A stretch of DNA of 64,000 nucleotides from Gymnorhina tibicen (Eukaryota > Chordata > Aves > Passeriformes > Artamidae), in NCBI GenBank assembly GCA_013399875.1, contig VXAZ01008120.1, positions 637,268 to 701,267 on the forward strand. The letters are read 5' to 3'. Below the pieces are notes generated by a model, which saw only the letters and a program-made list of their open reading frames with translations, did not search any database and was not told the DNA's origin. The translations under genes were made by a program, and so were the position numbers. Shown here piece by piece: positions 24,939 through 38,984 of the stretch. How positions within the stretch are numbered: the first letter of the stretch is position 1; each line of letters starts with the position of its first letter.

Positions 24939-27900
24939 GTAAGTTTCTGCTGACAGATTGATATATTTACAAGGTGGATGAACTCTTCCCTTTAAAGGAG
25001 GAGTAAGAGGACTTAAGGGATTTATTAGAGAGCTTCTATTGAAGCTTTTAAAAAAACCTTTTCATTCTTATATGACTGGTTACTTGGTAGAAGAAAGGTG
25101 GCAAGCAACCACTTGATAATGGCAGTGGGTATAAGTACAAAAAAATGTTTAAATGTGCTTATTTATTCCCATAGCACTATGCAATTCTCCAGGTGTAGGA
25201 TTGGGTATATTAGAAGGAACCTCTCAAGATCTCTAGAAAGAGCTGACAGTCAATTTCTTGTTTACAACTTTGGGATAAAATCTGCTGTATAATACAATAC
25301 AGTGGGAAATCTTACGGTTTGCAGATCTATAAAATAAGGACTATTTGGTTTTGTTGATGGGTAGCATTCTGCTGGTGAGGTATAAGGTGAATTAGGTGAC
25401 CATGCTAATTATGTTTCATCACGTAGCTGCCTTTGAACCATGAAATGGTGCTGTTGCAGCAACAGCCATAAACAGGAAGAGAAGGAATTATTTCAGATGA
25501 ACTTTGTTGTTTGCTTTTGTGGTAAATGTTGCAGACTCCAGGAGCCAGATACTTGCTTTTCATGCCTGGCATCAAATGACTTCACTGTCTTTGTCTTCTT
25601 GTTCAGCCTGAATGCAAAACACAGGCAGAGGTCATAGGGCTGGGTTGTTTTGCAAACTGTGTTGTAAAGATGATGCCCATTTGATGCAGCTGATTAGGTT
25701 TCTCATTGCCATTCTGAGACTGGAGCTTATGTAAAGTGAGATATCTGTGAGTGTGTATGTGCCTGAGGACTGCGACTGAGGTGAGGAGTAGAACAGAAAA
25801 TATTGCATCTCAGCATCAGAGGAATTTGCCAGTAGTCTTTCTACGTTACACTTATAACATTAGCCCAGTAAATTCTTGTCCATGACCATAGCTTCAAAAT
25901 GCTATAGCAATGAAAATAACCATGTAACCTCCATATGCAATTGGAGGTTAATATATGGGCAACTATAGTATGTCATACCAAATACAGGAAAAGCTGTAGT
26001 TTGTCAGAATAGTGGTCTGACAACCTAGCCCAGGCTCCAGTTTCAAGATGGGGTCCAAAGCAGATGGCTAGGGAAAAATACAAGGTGTTGGAGACTACAA
26101 GTTGTGGCCATAGGGTGGTCTTTTCCAGGATACTCTCCAACCCTCTAACAGTTTTCAGCTCAAGGACTTCCTCAGTCAAAAGTTGTGTCCTGTGTACGTA
26201 GTAAATTGGTATGGATTTCTTTTCCATTAACTGTTTTCACTTCCCCAGCACCCATTAGCATTGTCAGTATTCTGTGGCAGGGGCACAGAAAGGAGTCAAT
26301 AGGATTTGCAGCTGTTTCAGGAAGAATAATGCGTGCAGCAGAAGAGAGTCTACTTGCTTTGAGCTAATTTGCAAATGGGGAATCTCCTCTTACGGAAATA
26401 TTTCACAAAATTCGGGTCTATATTTAGGTTAGTGTGCTTTTTATGTGAGACTATGTGAGTTCCTCTTCGAAAATGCAGCTGTCTGACTGTGGAGAATTCC
26501 ACGTGGTGACAGGTATCTCTCAAGAGTAAGAGTGTAATCTGTAATCTGCTCTGCTGACAATTTATTTCTGGATGCTGCTTAACTATTGGTTTTCACATGC
26601 AAAGCTTAAACTGCTGTATCAAAGTTCATCTCTCTCCGACACCCAGATCCACTGAAGCATTCAATCCAGCCTTCCTGAAGACGTCACCAACAGATGTGCT
26701 TTGCTCCTAAACTTGGGTTGCTAAACCTTGTACTTGTTTACATTCAGGTCATAGTGAAAGACCTGCTTGAGTTGCTGCTGAGCTTTTGCTTACTGAGAAT
26801 GGTATCAGTTTTATGAGGAGTTTGAGAGTTTGTGGTGGTATTAATGATGCTTTTAACTTCTAGTTTTATGTCTGGCAAATACTGGTGTTCCATGTGCTTG
26901 CTTGTGGCAAAACAGCTCACAGCTGCCTTATGGAAGTCTATTAAACAGTATAATTTGTAATGTTTCTGGTGCAAAATTTAATGACAAGTACATGTGATGA
27001 TCTGTAAAAATTTTTGGCCCCAGTAGTTTGAGAGTTGTTGGTTTATGCTATAACTTATTAAATGTGCTGACAGCTTGTAACTGGCATATGCATGTCAAAC
27101 AAATGAATCTGTTGAAATGAAAACAGATCATATTCAGTTCTTATATTTAACGATAGCACCCTAGCCATCATTGCATGAGAAGTGAGCTGGGAGAGAAAAG
27201 TGCTATTTTTCAGAAGGTTAATGGTGTACATCACACATTTTTATAAAGCAGCCAGATAGGATGGCAGTGCATGTCCATAGCAGTTCCTGATTAGACAGGT
27301 AACATGAGAGTAGTTAAGGCCTTTATGTGTGAGAGAATCTGGGCTGAAAACTGGGCTGGCAAAATGCAGAATTTGCCTAGAAGGGCTAGTTTGTCCACAG
27401 GTCTGGATTAATGCATGTTCTATGAGACACTGAAATAAAACAGGCTACATCTGTATTGACAGCTCAGATGAGATTTTAATTGGATTAGAAAGATTCAGTC
27501 TGTAAATGCACCAGTGTAAATCAGCGACCTGGAAGTGCCTGAGAGAGCTCTGTGCTGTGTGCTAGCTCCCTGCTGCTTATCCGTTAGGGTCTAGTCTGGG
27601 TGCTCTTGTACTATATAAAAACCAGATTTGAGTGTAAAGCCTTTTGACCCAAATCCCCAAGTGAAATGATGACACCAACATCATCTGAGATCTGTAGTGA
27701 GAAGAGCATTTGTGTTAGCTCCCTGAAGCAGGCCCAGGGGGTATAGCCTCATCTTGCCATCTGCTCTGCAAAGGGTATAATGAAACACTGGTGTGGTTGA
27801 ATGAATTTTTAAAAGCCATATTTTCTCCCTTGTTGCAGTTAAAATCTGGAGCATTTTCCCATGTAAGAGTTAATGACAAGAAAAGCTAAGCATAGCTGTG

Positions 27901-30900
27901 CTGGAGAAGTATCCCTTCTGATGAATTTTCAAATCCAGTAAATATTCAGTATGTTTCTACCTCCCTTTCTGAGGAAAACTGGCATTTTGAGGACCAGGAG
28001 CACGTCTTCTTCTCCTGTTATTGTGCTACTTAAACTAGTACCATGAAAAGCTAATTTAGAGATGTCAGTTTTTCAAGGGGAAGAAATTAGGAACGTGTTG
28101 GGATTCTTTATTTGCGATGGGCTCACATGACCCATCCCAAGCTTTCAAACTTGCTTGTGTAGTCTCCAGACTGAGGCAGATACACACATGTGAGCTGCTG
28201 TGTTTGGGAGACGCACCCAGACCATCCAGCTATGTAATGGCAGCTGCCTGACTGGACTCTGACCAAGGCACTGACTGTGAGATGATAAGCTAATGGTGAT
28301 TTCAGCTGAAATGCCTGCTCTCATTGCCACTCAACCAGAAAAACAATTCTAGGATGGATCCTTGTTTTTTGTGTTACTTGAGCATGGATGCTGTGTTTAT
28401 GCCTTTTCTGATCAATTAGAAAATTAAAACAAAAAGAGTTACTCCTGATAGGTCCTAAATTCTATCTTGATTTATTCCACTGGGGAATTCCCATATTCCA
28501 TGTGCAGAGATCCAGCAGATATGAAGACCATGGCTTATGGTGATTTGGAATTATTTGGTTTGGGCTAAGACTGCCAGCTCTCAGGCCATCTGCTGTCAGT
28601 GACTGCCTTGGGATTAATGCAGTGGTAACAGTAAAGGTAAGTCCTTATCAAAGTCTAGATGCACAAAATACAAAGCAAACAAAAACATTTGTGACCACAA
28701 GTTTTGCCCCTCAAAAGGCCGCTTTTGTGAAAGAGGACAGAACAGCTGGCTTTAGCATCTCCCCTTCAATGAACAAGCAGAGAGAGAAGCTCTAGGAAGC
28801 AGGGTGTGTGGACTGGTCCTGTACCTCACAAACTGTAAAACTGGCCCTACCCTGACCACTGAGGCTGATGTGACCTCTATCACTTCTGCTTCCGTTCTGC
28901 CACGCAGCGGTAAAGTGCTGCTGCAAATGGTGGTCTGTTGGTGGGCTCCAAAATGGTTTTGTGCCTGCTGGCAAAAATACCTGTGCTAGGAAAATATGTT
29001 TTTCCTTGTACAGATTTATTAACTGAACAGGAACTACAGAAGAATCTGGAAGAACTATTGTAAGGCAAAGGGAAATAACTTTTTTTTATGGGACAGCTTC
29101 TCTATGTCCTTGTTCATATTTGTTAACAGCAGTGTATTCTTGTCACAGTGGATTCTGATACTTTCTGCTCATTTTTAGAATCCTGGACTCTTCTTGGTGG
29201 TTAAAGGTGGTGCGCTGCTTGACACTAAAGATTTTGCCATCTAGATCTCTTATACCAGCAACCTGATCCCAGGTTGGAACTCAGACCATACCACGAAGGG
29301 CGACTTAAATGCTGGCAATTTAGAAAAAACAAGAAAAATGTGAAGAATGCTAGCACAGAGGAAAGAGCAGTGTAAAGAGCTTGCGCTTTTGTTGTTTTTC
29401 TTTTTATTTTGTTAGTGACTGTGAGATGGTCATGGTATTTGAGAAGGTGGAGTGCAAGATCCTGTATTTTAAGATGCAAGGTCCTCGGGGAAGAAATGTC
29501 TTTTAAATTTACGTTTTCAAAGTTGATTGTGTCATTATATCCTCCAAACTTGAATGAGTTACACTCAGCACATTAGATTCTTATACTGGGGAAGATTTAA
29601 GAAATGCTTACTGTTATACTTTTGTGGTCTTATCTTCATTCTCGCATTTAGCTCAGGTGGGATATTCACTGGAATTCCCTGTCATGGTTTGTTTCTTTTA
29701 TGTTGCATTTGAACCCATTTCATTTTTAGTTTTTTTCCTCTGAGTCCCTAAGGAGGGGGTTTTGTTGACTTTATGGGTTCACAAAAGCTTTTTGTCCATA
29801 TTCCTATTTACCATCTTCACAGGCTTTTCCAGAACAAAACTTAATAGATATTTTTGGCATAAAATCTAAAGGTCCATTATTTACAGTTGAGGAGCAGCAT
29901 AAATACTTATGAACTCTCTATATTTGAAAAATTTAGAATTATCCAGCATCTGTTTTGGTCTGCCTTTAAACTTCTTCGTGTCCATTGAATTGCTGAGAGA
30001 GGTAGGTTGCTGCTCGGGTGAGGCAGCATACACTCTTCTCTCTTTCTCCCTCTCTAGATCTAGGGTTCTGAGCCTATTGAAACCCCCAGATTTTGTAGAG
30101 AAGATGCATATGGAACTGCTGTGTATTCCTGAACAATAAGACCACTGGAAATCAAGCCCATATTTTCCCTGTAATATTGCCTGAGTGCAATTAAATGAAG
30201 ATAGAAGCAATTGCTGAATCGAGGTCTCTGTCCTTCCCTCAGCCCATGCTGGGAACCATGATTGAAACTGTAGCCATGGTTTCAGTCTGCAGTGCTCTGC
30301 AACATCGACCACAAGAACATGGAACTATGTCCCTTCTTGACACAACCCTAAATTCAGCTAAGTCTTTCATCTCATCATTTCATCACCTCTGATTTCATTA
30401 TATTTAGTAATGGCTGCCACAGCATCAGAGTTGGCTCACTTTCTGAATTAAAGACGAACTAGCTCAGGAATCTAGCTGGAAAGAATGGCAGTGACCATGT
30501 TAGTAAAGAGAAGAGAGAAAGTAAGAATTATGTTAATTCCTTCTCCTTCAATCTCCTTGAATAAGAGCTGTACAGAGGAACTCCCATGAAGATGAAGAAT
30601 GTGAGGAGGGGACCTGGCATGAGAGTCCAAGCAGCAGAGGCAGCAGCTGGGTAACCTCTGAATATTCTGATAACTCCTGTAACCGTGACTAGAACTTTTC
30701 AATGCCTTGTGTCACCTGAGGAAGGAGGATATCTGCAGCAAGATACCTGTTGCTTTACTGTACCTTTTGCTCCTACCTTTTTTCTTGGGTCTCCCTTGGT
30801 TTTTCTGCGCTTTCTACTAATCTCTTCCTAAGTGAATCACTGTCTTCATCTTGTCCTGAAATAGAACTATGGAAGTAGTGTGATGTTTGCTGCTGTTCTG

Positions 30901-32697
30901 TATGTTACTCTGCTCTCTTGATTTCTCGACACACCAGGCTAGTATTTGTGAGCACTTTAGTGCCGGAATGCTGAAAGGAGTTTTGCTGATTAGGGTTCTC
31001 TGAGTACGTGAGCCATCCACATGACTGGTATCTATGCTAGTTCTCTCAGCACAGAGGCACAGGAACAGTGGGGTCACCACAGACATGTTTCTATTAGCAT
31101 TGGATGAAGTGACCAGTAGCATAAAGTTTGGGAAAATTCTGCTCTTTGCTTACTCTGTGAAGTCTCTCTACATCTGTTCCTTCTCTACCTTAAGAGAAAT
31201 TCTTTGATAATAGTCTTGTTTCCCACAGGAGAGAAAGTTGATGAGAAAAGGAAGGAAAAGAGTTTTATGTTGAAAGAGAGTAAGGTAAAGCATATAAGTA
31301 TCTGGGAATTCATTTATTTATTTCGACAAAGGAAGCAAAACAATCTCTGAGCAAGGCATCAGTTTGGCACACACTGGATAACATACCTTCAACAGCCACA
31401 GGGAGATGAGATCCAAACCTAAATAACTGTAGTAGTGGTTCCCACTGCAAACAGCTGACTTAGAAGTAGCAAGTTCCCTTCATGCCTAGTTCTCCCTTGC
31501 AGACCATTTAGTGTAATGGATACAACATAAACCTCAGATGAAAACTAGGCTTCACCACACTGAATATATCACCCGTCCCACTCAAGCTTGCCAAGTCCTA
31601 GCTGTGGCAGTGTTCGTGAGGCCCCTTTTTTGGCTCTGCAACCTGCAAGAGTATTTATGTGGTAAAAAGTACAAGAAATGCTTCCATTGTGATCTTTCAT
31701 GTGAATATAGACAATATATGTCAATGTATGTAGGAACAAGAGGGCATCAGCTGTCTTTCTCTGTGTTTGCTGATGGGCTTGAAGAACAAAGTTCCCTCTT
31801 TCTCCTCCAACTCTCTTGTAGTATTTCTGGGAAGCAGGGATGCAGAGTTGCCTATTCTGTCTCTGGGCTCTCAGTATGGAGCAACACTTTTCCAGAAAAG
31901 TATCCTCTATGTCTGAAGCTTATTTAAGTCTTACTTGCTCATTGAAAGGTTGTGACTTAGAAAGACATGCATGTTATATCCTTGCTTCAACCCCCAAACA
32001 CGTGTCATGTGTATTAATAACTGTATTTACTCTCATTTAAATTCAGGCATGTTACCAAGATCTGAGTGTTTCATTTCAAATTATTAGTCTTTTGAGTAAT
32101 TCTATCCCAATGCTGGATTCATTTGAATACAGGGATTTACTTTCTGTGTCCCTTGCCCCACATGTAAATCATAGTTTCAGACTATGCCTCTGACAGGCCT
32201 GCAGCTTTGACTTGTTGCTCAATGCAAATACAACCATAATTTAAAAGTCCCTCTATTCTGTTTTGCCCATAAGAGGAAGTTATTTAATTCCCTGTGCCCA
32301 TCCCTCATCCCTTCTGTGCTTCTCTCTAATTAATTAATCTACCTAATCTGTTAGGAAGTGTAATGCCAAACACAATTGATAGCTGGAGAGGTCCTTCATT
32401 TTTATTTGTATTTGATGAGCTCTGACTTCAGCAAACTAGGAGGCTTTGCTGGCCTTGGCTCAGTGGGGACTCCCCACCCCAGTTATTACTTCCTTTCTTG
32501 CACTTAATGAGGATGCAACAGTGGAGGTTGTAAGAAAATGCTGCTGATGAGGCCAAGGCAGAATTTTCCTGACAAAAGGCTCATATCCAGGAAAAAGCCT
32601 TGGCATCACCCTCTGCGTAAAAGATGCTGTATCTGAAAGCAAAAAAGCAAAGCTATTGTGGATGCTGAGAGCTGGGTTGCAGAAAGATTTTCCAGCT

Positions 32698-32749
32698 TTC
32701 TGCCAATATCCGTGTGAAAGTTCTTGCTTTCACACGGATGCTGGCCGAA
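32698..32749. repeat. Long hairpin-forming inverted repeat
   Basis: A perfect 13-bp stem (32708-32720 pairing with 32727-32739; ATCCGTGTGAAAG and its complement) encloses a 6-nt loop, TTCTTG. Outside it, pairing continues imperfectly for about ten more positions on each side, with about seven matches. The structure could fold in RNA from either strand. It ends about 100 bp before the LTR at 32851. No gene is recognised in it. Confidence 0.8.
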
Positions 32750-32850
32750 AACAGTTAGAAGTTTTTGTAAACTAGTTTCTTTATCTTGCAGGTGCAAAGT
32801 TGTTATGCAGTCTTGTTTTGCTGCTGACTAGAGAAATATTTTGAAATGGG

Positions 32851-33015
32851 TGTTGTAGTGTTTAACCAATCATGCTAAGAGGTGGATGGTCACGGACCAA
32901 TGACCTTATGCTATTCAAGAGAACTAACACATAAAAACCCCATCTGTAATTAAATAAATAATTCCTTTTTCCTCCTGAATTGACCGTGTCGTTTCACTCC
33001 GTCCCCGGTACAACA
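32851..33015 (+). mobile_element. Probable solo LTR of an endogenous retrovirus (165 bp)
   Basis: The segment begins TGTTGTA and ends TACAACA, a perfect 7-bp terminal inverted repeat with the TG...CA ends of LTRs. Inside, in the expected order, are two CCAAT boxes (32866-32870 and 32897-32901), an ATAAAAA TATA-like box (32931-32937), an AATAAA polyadenylation signal (32953-32958) and a U5-like tail containing GTGTCGTTTCACTCC. No gag, pol or env sequence and no primer-binding site were recognised beside it. The flanking bases (ATGGG and GCAAC) do not form a target-site duplication, so it may be an old solo LTR or a partial copy. The sequence resembles short avian ERV LTRs as I remember them; the family was not determined. 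Confidence 0.7.
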
Positions 33016-36000
33016 GCAACAAGCTTTGAGGCAGCAAATCACTTTCCTCACTGATGGTGGCCAGGCCACAAAACATTTCCTTTCTCTTGGGTTAGTTTAT
33101 AGTTGTCAGATGAATATTTTTCATGCACTCAGATGCACTTGTCTTCTGTTATAATAATGGCAAAAGAACTGGGTGGTTTAAGATTTCTGTTCTGGTGCTG
33201 AGGTTTGGGAGGTAAAAGCTCTTCATGGTATCAAAATCTGTCTAGTTATGCACAGAGTTTACATCCAGCAATAGTTCTTCAGTCCAAGATTGTATGAACT
33301 CAGGATACCTCTTTTCTTTTTAGTTTTCCACACAGGTGATACCTTTCTTCTTTTTCTTCCTGCCCTACAGAGAGAATTTTTCATAATGTTGGGTCTGCTT
33401 TACGTGTGTTCCATATGCAATACATGTGTACAAGTCCCTGATTTTAATGCACATATCACTACAAGAACCTTTCTGTAGTTATTCGAGTCCAAATCCTTAA
33501 GAGGTATTGCATTTTAGACTTTGTGGCAGAGACAGCTTCCCCTTTCAGGTGCTCACCTACATACGGATTCCTGTGATAGGGACAGGCTTATGGCGCTGAG
33601 TGTAGCACCAGCACTTTCTCACTTTAGGCTCCCTTCTGGTAGGTGCAGCTGGTTGGCAGCTCCCAGCTCCTTGACCAGCTGTGTAAGAAGCAGTAGTCAC
33701 TGTGCTGCAAGTGTGTGAGACACAGATGCTGTCAGAGGAGCATGAGATGGGAGCCAAGTCTCACACTCAGTGTCTGAAATCAATAGGGTTGTGTAAACAA
33801 ATGTAAATCCAGACCTGGTCTTATGTGCGAGATTTTGGGTGTGGGGTTGTTACCAAAGTACCTGTGTAGTTTTAAGGATTTTGTACAGGCATGCATTGGG
33901 TTTTAGATCTTGTTGCTTTACTATAAAGCTTATGGACTGATGTACCCAATGCAAAACAGTTCAGTTTCACTGAAGACATGAGTGATGAATGATGATGAAC
34001 TCATGAATGGTGAGTTACATCATTTTCCACTAACTGAAATTTGGCCTGTGTAGTATTTTCTGTGTCTGTGGTGGTTGTTGGCTTCTGAATATCCCAAGAA
34101 GAGTATACTGACTGCCTTTCTGAAAAGTGGGAAGGGTTATGGTCATGGATGGAATACTTGAAGGGAATGTTTGAGTGTGTTCTGAGAATGATTTACTTAC
34201 AGTAGACATGAAACACCTGAGAAAGATCTCACAGGACTACATATTTTTGACAAGGTAATGCTGTTGTTCCATGAGAACATGCAAGGAAATGCATGTAGTA
34301 CATCTAGGACAAAAGAGAAGTACTGGATTTTGGGAGCACTACAGATATGTAGGTTGGGATGCAAAAGGAGGGGAAAGAACAGATCTACCACTGGAAGATA
34401 GAAGTGCTAAGTTGTCAATCTTATTTCTTCCCTCTATTGAGTACTCGAGAGCTGTCATGATATCCTAACCCGGAAATTGTGGATAGGGTGGATATGCTTA
34501 ATATTCAGAAATCTTGTGTCCGTGTGTTTGTAACACCTTTATCACCTGATTTGATAATACTATCATGTTTTGGCATAGCTGCAAGTGTTAAGCAGCATAA
34601 CATAAAAAGAAAAAAATAACATAAAGCTCTACTCTGGCCTTTTTCCTTGGTATGGCATAATTAATATTTGAATGGTTTTTGTGTTCCACTATGGCTGTAA
34701 CAAAGAGTCAGCAACTTTCTGGATTGAGCCTGAGGGCTGCTGAAGTGATAAAACACTGAGATGATATTGATAGTAGGAGTCATACTTGCTAGCTGGAAGG
34801 ATCAAATTAACTTATCTTTCTTTCAGCTTTCTGGAGTTTTTCCATCTATATTTTCTAGATGGATACCGAGTAAACACTTTTCTACCCTCCTCGTAGAATT
34901 GAACCAGCATTCTCATTTATTTCCTGCCACTTTGCCTGCTGACTTAGAGTAAGAGAGTGGGCTCTCTTCAGTAGAAATAGCATAAACAGCAGCAGTACAG
35001 GGATGTCCTATTGCCCCAACACTTTGGAATAGCTTCTCTGAGTATGATTCCTGCCCTTCTGCAGTTTCTATCCTTTAATTCTCTTTATTATTGTCTTATG
35101 GTTTTCAGAGTTGTATTTGATGGCTTAGAAATCTGTTATTAAGACCTCATCCCTCACCTTCTGGAGACAATATTTGAGTCTAGATTTGGTCTGCTAAGGA
35201 AAGGTGAGAGATTGTTATAAATCAGATAAGAAAGGTTATATGAGATGAGAAGGTACCACCTGGAAATGCATCTGTGAGAAAGGACAACAGGAAAGTACTG
35301 TGTGCTGCAAAGACCATGTTGGCCAGATTGTAACTGGACAGGAGATTGTGTAAAGGAGGAACGGTGTCTTCCAAAGTGTTGAAGAAATAGACACGACAAG
35401 TGAAGTAGCTGTGGTGCTGAAGGGAGAGTGAAGACCAATTGCAAAGATGGAGGTGATGCGGGGTGAATGCTAGGCCAAGATGATCTTTTGGCTGTGCTTT
35501 TGGACTGAATGAACTTGCACGGGGATGAAGGGAGGTTGAACGACACATCTATTTCTTCTGCAGCTCATAGAGGAAAGGCTGGATCTGAGATGCTGTAGGA
35601 GGTATGTTTTGATACTTAGCCTGATGTCAGCAAGAAAGGGGAAGCCAGATCCCTCTGACAATGAAGACCTTATAAAATTTGTAATAATTTATAATAATTC
35701 CTCACCTGAAGCTGGGGAAGCAGTGAAATTTTCCAGTGAAGAGAAAAGTTCGAGAAACAGAATGTAAGTGATGTAAGTGTCTTGATGGATAGTAGTTATC
35801 CCTAGGGAGGTAGACTGTAGCTGGGGTTTAAGAGGAACGGTTAACAAAATAAGATAATTGAATGGAGAAGAAGATAACAATCATGAAGTATCATCTGTTT
35901 AATATGTTGACTAAGATTAGTTTCTGTAGTTGCTCACCTAGTAACAATTTATATCAGATATAATCATTGCTCAGATAGTGTATCACACAGCCTGAAGGAG

Positions 36001-38560
36001 AGTGGGGGAAAAGGGTTTGTAATTATGTCATGTCTCTGTGCCCTTCTACAGGTAGATTCTATCTTCAAACAGTACTCAGTGCTGTTCATCATTCAGTGGA
36101 TCTGTTAAGGTGATTTGGGGTTGCGCTTCCGGTGTTGGAGGGAAATGGCCTCGTCTTGTCATTTGCCTGGTGTGCAAGACTCCAAAGTGGGGAGCACAAG
36201 GTGCTACAGGTGAGGTGGATGGAGTAGCAGCTTTTTAGGGTACAGGGTTTTCAGGTCAGCAGTTTCCTGGCACCTTCCTCCACACTAGGTAAGGGGAAGC
36301 TTTTGGTGTCTCTAAATACAGGAGAGGTCCTTGTATTCATTCTTCAGCACCAAGTGGGAGCCGTACATGGAAAACAGGTGTCAGAAGGTGCTTTTTCTGT
36401 CACTCATCACACTGGACTGCTTCGACAGCTGCTCTGTTTTGTGTTTTTTGTTCTGAGGAAGTACAGACAGATGCCTTCCACCTGGCACTGGAACAGCACT
36501 AACCCAGAACTTTTAACATTAGGTACCTTGTTGTCTCTAAGCTTGATGGGAGGAAAACTTTTCAAGAACATTGTATTTTCCTAGCTACCCCTGCAAGTTT
36601 ACACAGCTAAATTCATGCATTTGTGAGTTTGTTTCCCTTGTGTGACACAGGGAATAGTAATGCTTCTTAAGCCAGTTTTAATACAGCATTGTAGCCAGAT
36701 TGAAAAGGTGCTGAAAAGATGAAGCACGTGTGCATTATAGGCAGTACAGGAGCCTTCCAGTGGCAAATGTATTGTATTTGAAGAACTTGGGAGCAAATCT
36801 CTATTACTGCCTCCTGTCATAGACATTGCCCTGCTCTTATATGCTTGTTCTTTTTTTAGGGAGAATCTGATGCAAGACTCTACTGCCTTCCTGTAGACCC
36901 AGTGGTGTATGCAAAAAGGCCCTAGTCAACATTTGTATATTCTATGCATTTTACATTAAAAACACTTAAGGGCATCTTTTAATTTTGCAGTTTCCCGTCA
37001 TTTGTTGACCACATAAAGGGCAAGACTGCCCACACTAGCAACCTTTGGAAAAGGTTAACAGCGTGCACAACAGTGTTATGCAATGGTTTACTAGGTGGAG
37101 GCTTGAAGAATAACGTCTCCAAAGGAAATTACAAGGGGAAAGCAGATTGCAGTGCAGTTTCGCAGTTTGGAGGGTGTCCAGGGAGATCCCTGAGTCATGG
37201 AAAATCCATTGGGATTGCTTTAGTGGCTGTGTTTCAGCATTACATCTTGAACAGAGAGGAACAGCTGCACGAGTTTGTTGGTTGGTGTGAAGTTGTTGGC
37301 TTATACATTAATGATGTGGGAGAACTTTTGGATTACAAATGCTTAACCAGATAGTAAATGCAGTTATGATTTGTTGTTAGGAAACAATGCAAGGCACATG
37401 CTCATTCTTCTCTTATTCTTTTTGCTGTATTTTGTGAAAATTTTTGATAATTTCTTTAGTAGAAACATTGAGAGAAAAACATCTTAAGTGGTGTTTTCTT
37501 AAGCCCAGTGATGTCAGTGCAGTAGTTTCTGTTCTGATTATCAGAATACTTGAGCAATGAGACAGGACAGGGTGTGAGTGAATAACCAAATATACTGTCA
37601 TGCCTTCAATTCACTGTTCGACTATGGAAATACTCTGTTTATGTGAGGGAAGAGAATTGTGGAATTTTCCTCCACTTCAGCCCAGAGGAGATAACAGAAG
37701 CCTCATATGTGGATGATATTCTAGCTGGTCTGGACTGATTAGTAGTAAATACAGATCATCAATTTATCAAAGTAGAAGTTAAGAAATGGTGAAAAGGAGA
37801 CTGATAAACTTCTCAGTCTATTCTATGTCTGATATCTGTGCTGTAGATTATAGAGCAAGTCACTGTTAGAGGTGGTTAAGCTGAGAGGTTTAGTCTGCTA
37901 CAATTTAAAATAGGTTATTTAATTAATATTTTCCAGTGGTGTAAGTCCACTCAATTTAATGGAGTTAGGGCCTTTCTGATTTCTGGTTTGCACTACCAAA
38001 TTTGGAATAATAACTCGGACAGCAAGCGAAGAACTAAAGCTAGCTTCTGGTTTTGCTTTTATCTGTGTAAACCTGAACTTCTGCCAAAAATGATGTTGAT
38101 TTACTGGAGTTCCTTTGAGTTTACCCTGCATATAAGCTTGAGCATGTGTTTCTAAACTGCATAACCAAAGCTCACCAAGATGTTAATTTTGCTCATTAAA
38201 TTCTTAACCGACCTCTCAGTTCCTCCTGCCCTTTTGCGTAATATTTTATCACAGATTTAAAGGTCAGCCAAGCTCTGACTTACCCTTGTTTTCCTCTATA
38301 GGGGCATATGGCAAATAGGATGCACACAAGAGAATAAAGCTGGGAGGGAGGAGTAGGTGGCACTGATGCCCCTGGAAACTCAGCCTGCCTTTGGCACAGC
38401 AGCAGCAATCCCCAGCCCACATTTTGAAGGTTGAGCCAGCAGGACTGTGTTTGGGCAGGAAGCGATCAGAGAGGTGTGTGCCTGTGTGCTTTGGCACAGT
38501 CCAGACTGTGAATTGCTCCAGCCTAGGAACCTCCTCTGAACTCATTAGTATTAAAACAGA

Positions 38561-38770
38561 ACAGAGGGGACTTTGTAGGGAGGGAGAGGGTGGGGAAGCC
38601 GGAAAGGTAGCAGTTTAGACGGCAGTTTCCTAATAACCTTTCCCACAACTACCTTCCCATACAGGGTCTCAGCTAGAGGACCTTGGCATGAAAAACAAAC
38701 CCTGGCACAGGGAGGGGGAAGGGATGGCGGAAATGAGGGGAGGGGAAGGAAAGGAAATAAGGGACGGAAA
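38561..38770 (+). repeat. G/A-rich purine block with G-quadruplex motifs
   Basis: The plus strand carries two purine-rich clusters. At 38578-38595, four G-runs (3, 3, 3 and 4 G) are separated by loops of 1, 3 and 1 nt, a canonical intramolecular G-quadruplex motif on the sense strand of DAAM2. At 38710-38745, further runs (GGG, GGGGG, GGG, then GGGG and GGGG) recur with loops of 1, 2, 13 and 1 nt. This is the most G-rich stretch noticed in the window, about 215 bp upstream of the truncated edge of the CR1 fragment at 38985. Confidence 0.75.
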
Positions 38771-38984
38771 ATGGACACTGTGCTGAAACAGCAGATTTTA
38801 TTTTTATTTAGTGTTATATATTCTGATACTAGAAGCTCTGTTTGAGAGAAGGATTTGGTACCATATATATTATCAGAATGTGGAGGTAAATTTGGAACTT
38901 GTACTAGAGGACTTGTAACCTGTCACAGTGAAAAAATTTATCAAGGAGAGGTGTAACAGCTTGAGTTCTGTTTGATGATTTCCT

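Noticed and set aside
30000..30090. Strong acceptor-like sequence (pyrimidine tract then CTCTCTAG, AG at 30056-30057) and a nearby donor-like GAG|GTAGGT
   Set aside because: No coding continuity with DAAM2, which joins directly from 24938 to 49030. Probably a decoy pair of splice-like signals, though a rare cryptic exon cannot be excluded.
29881..30312. Minus-strand open frame of 143 codons
   Set aside because: No family resemblance, composition like translated non-coding DNA, and it lies inside an intron with no exon signals of its own.
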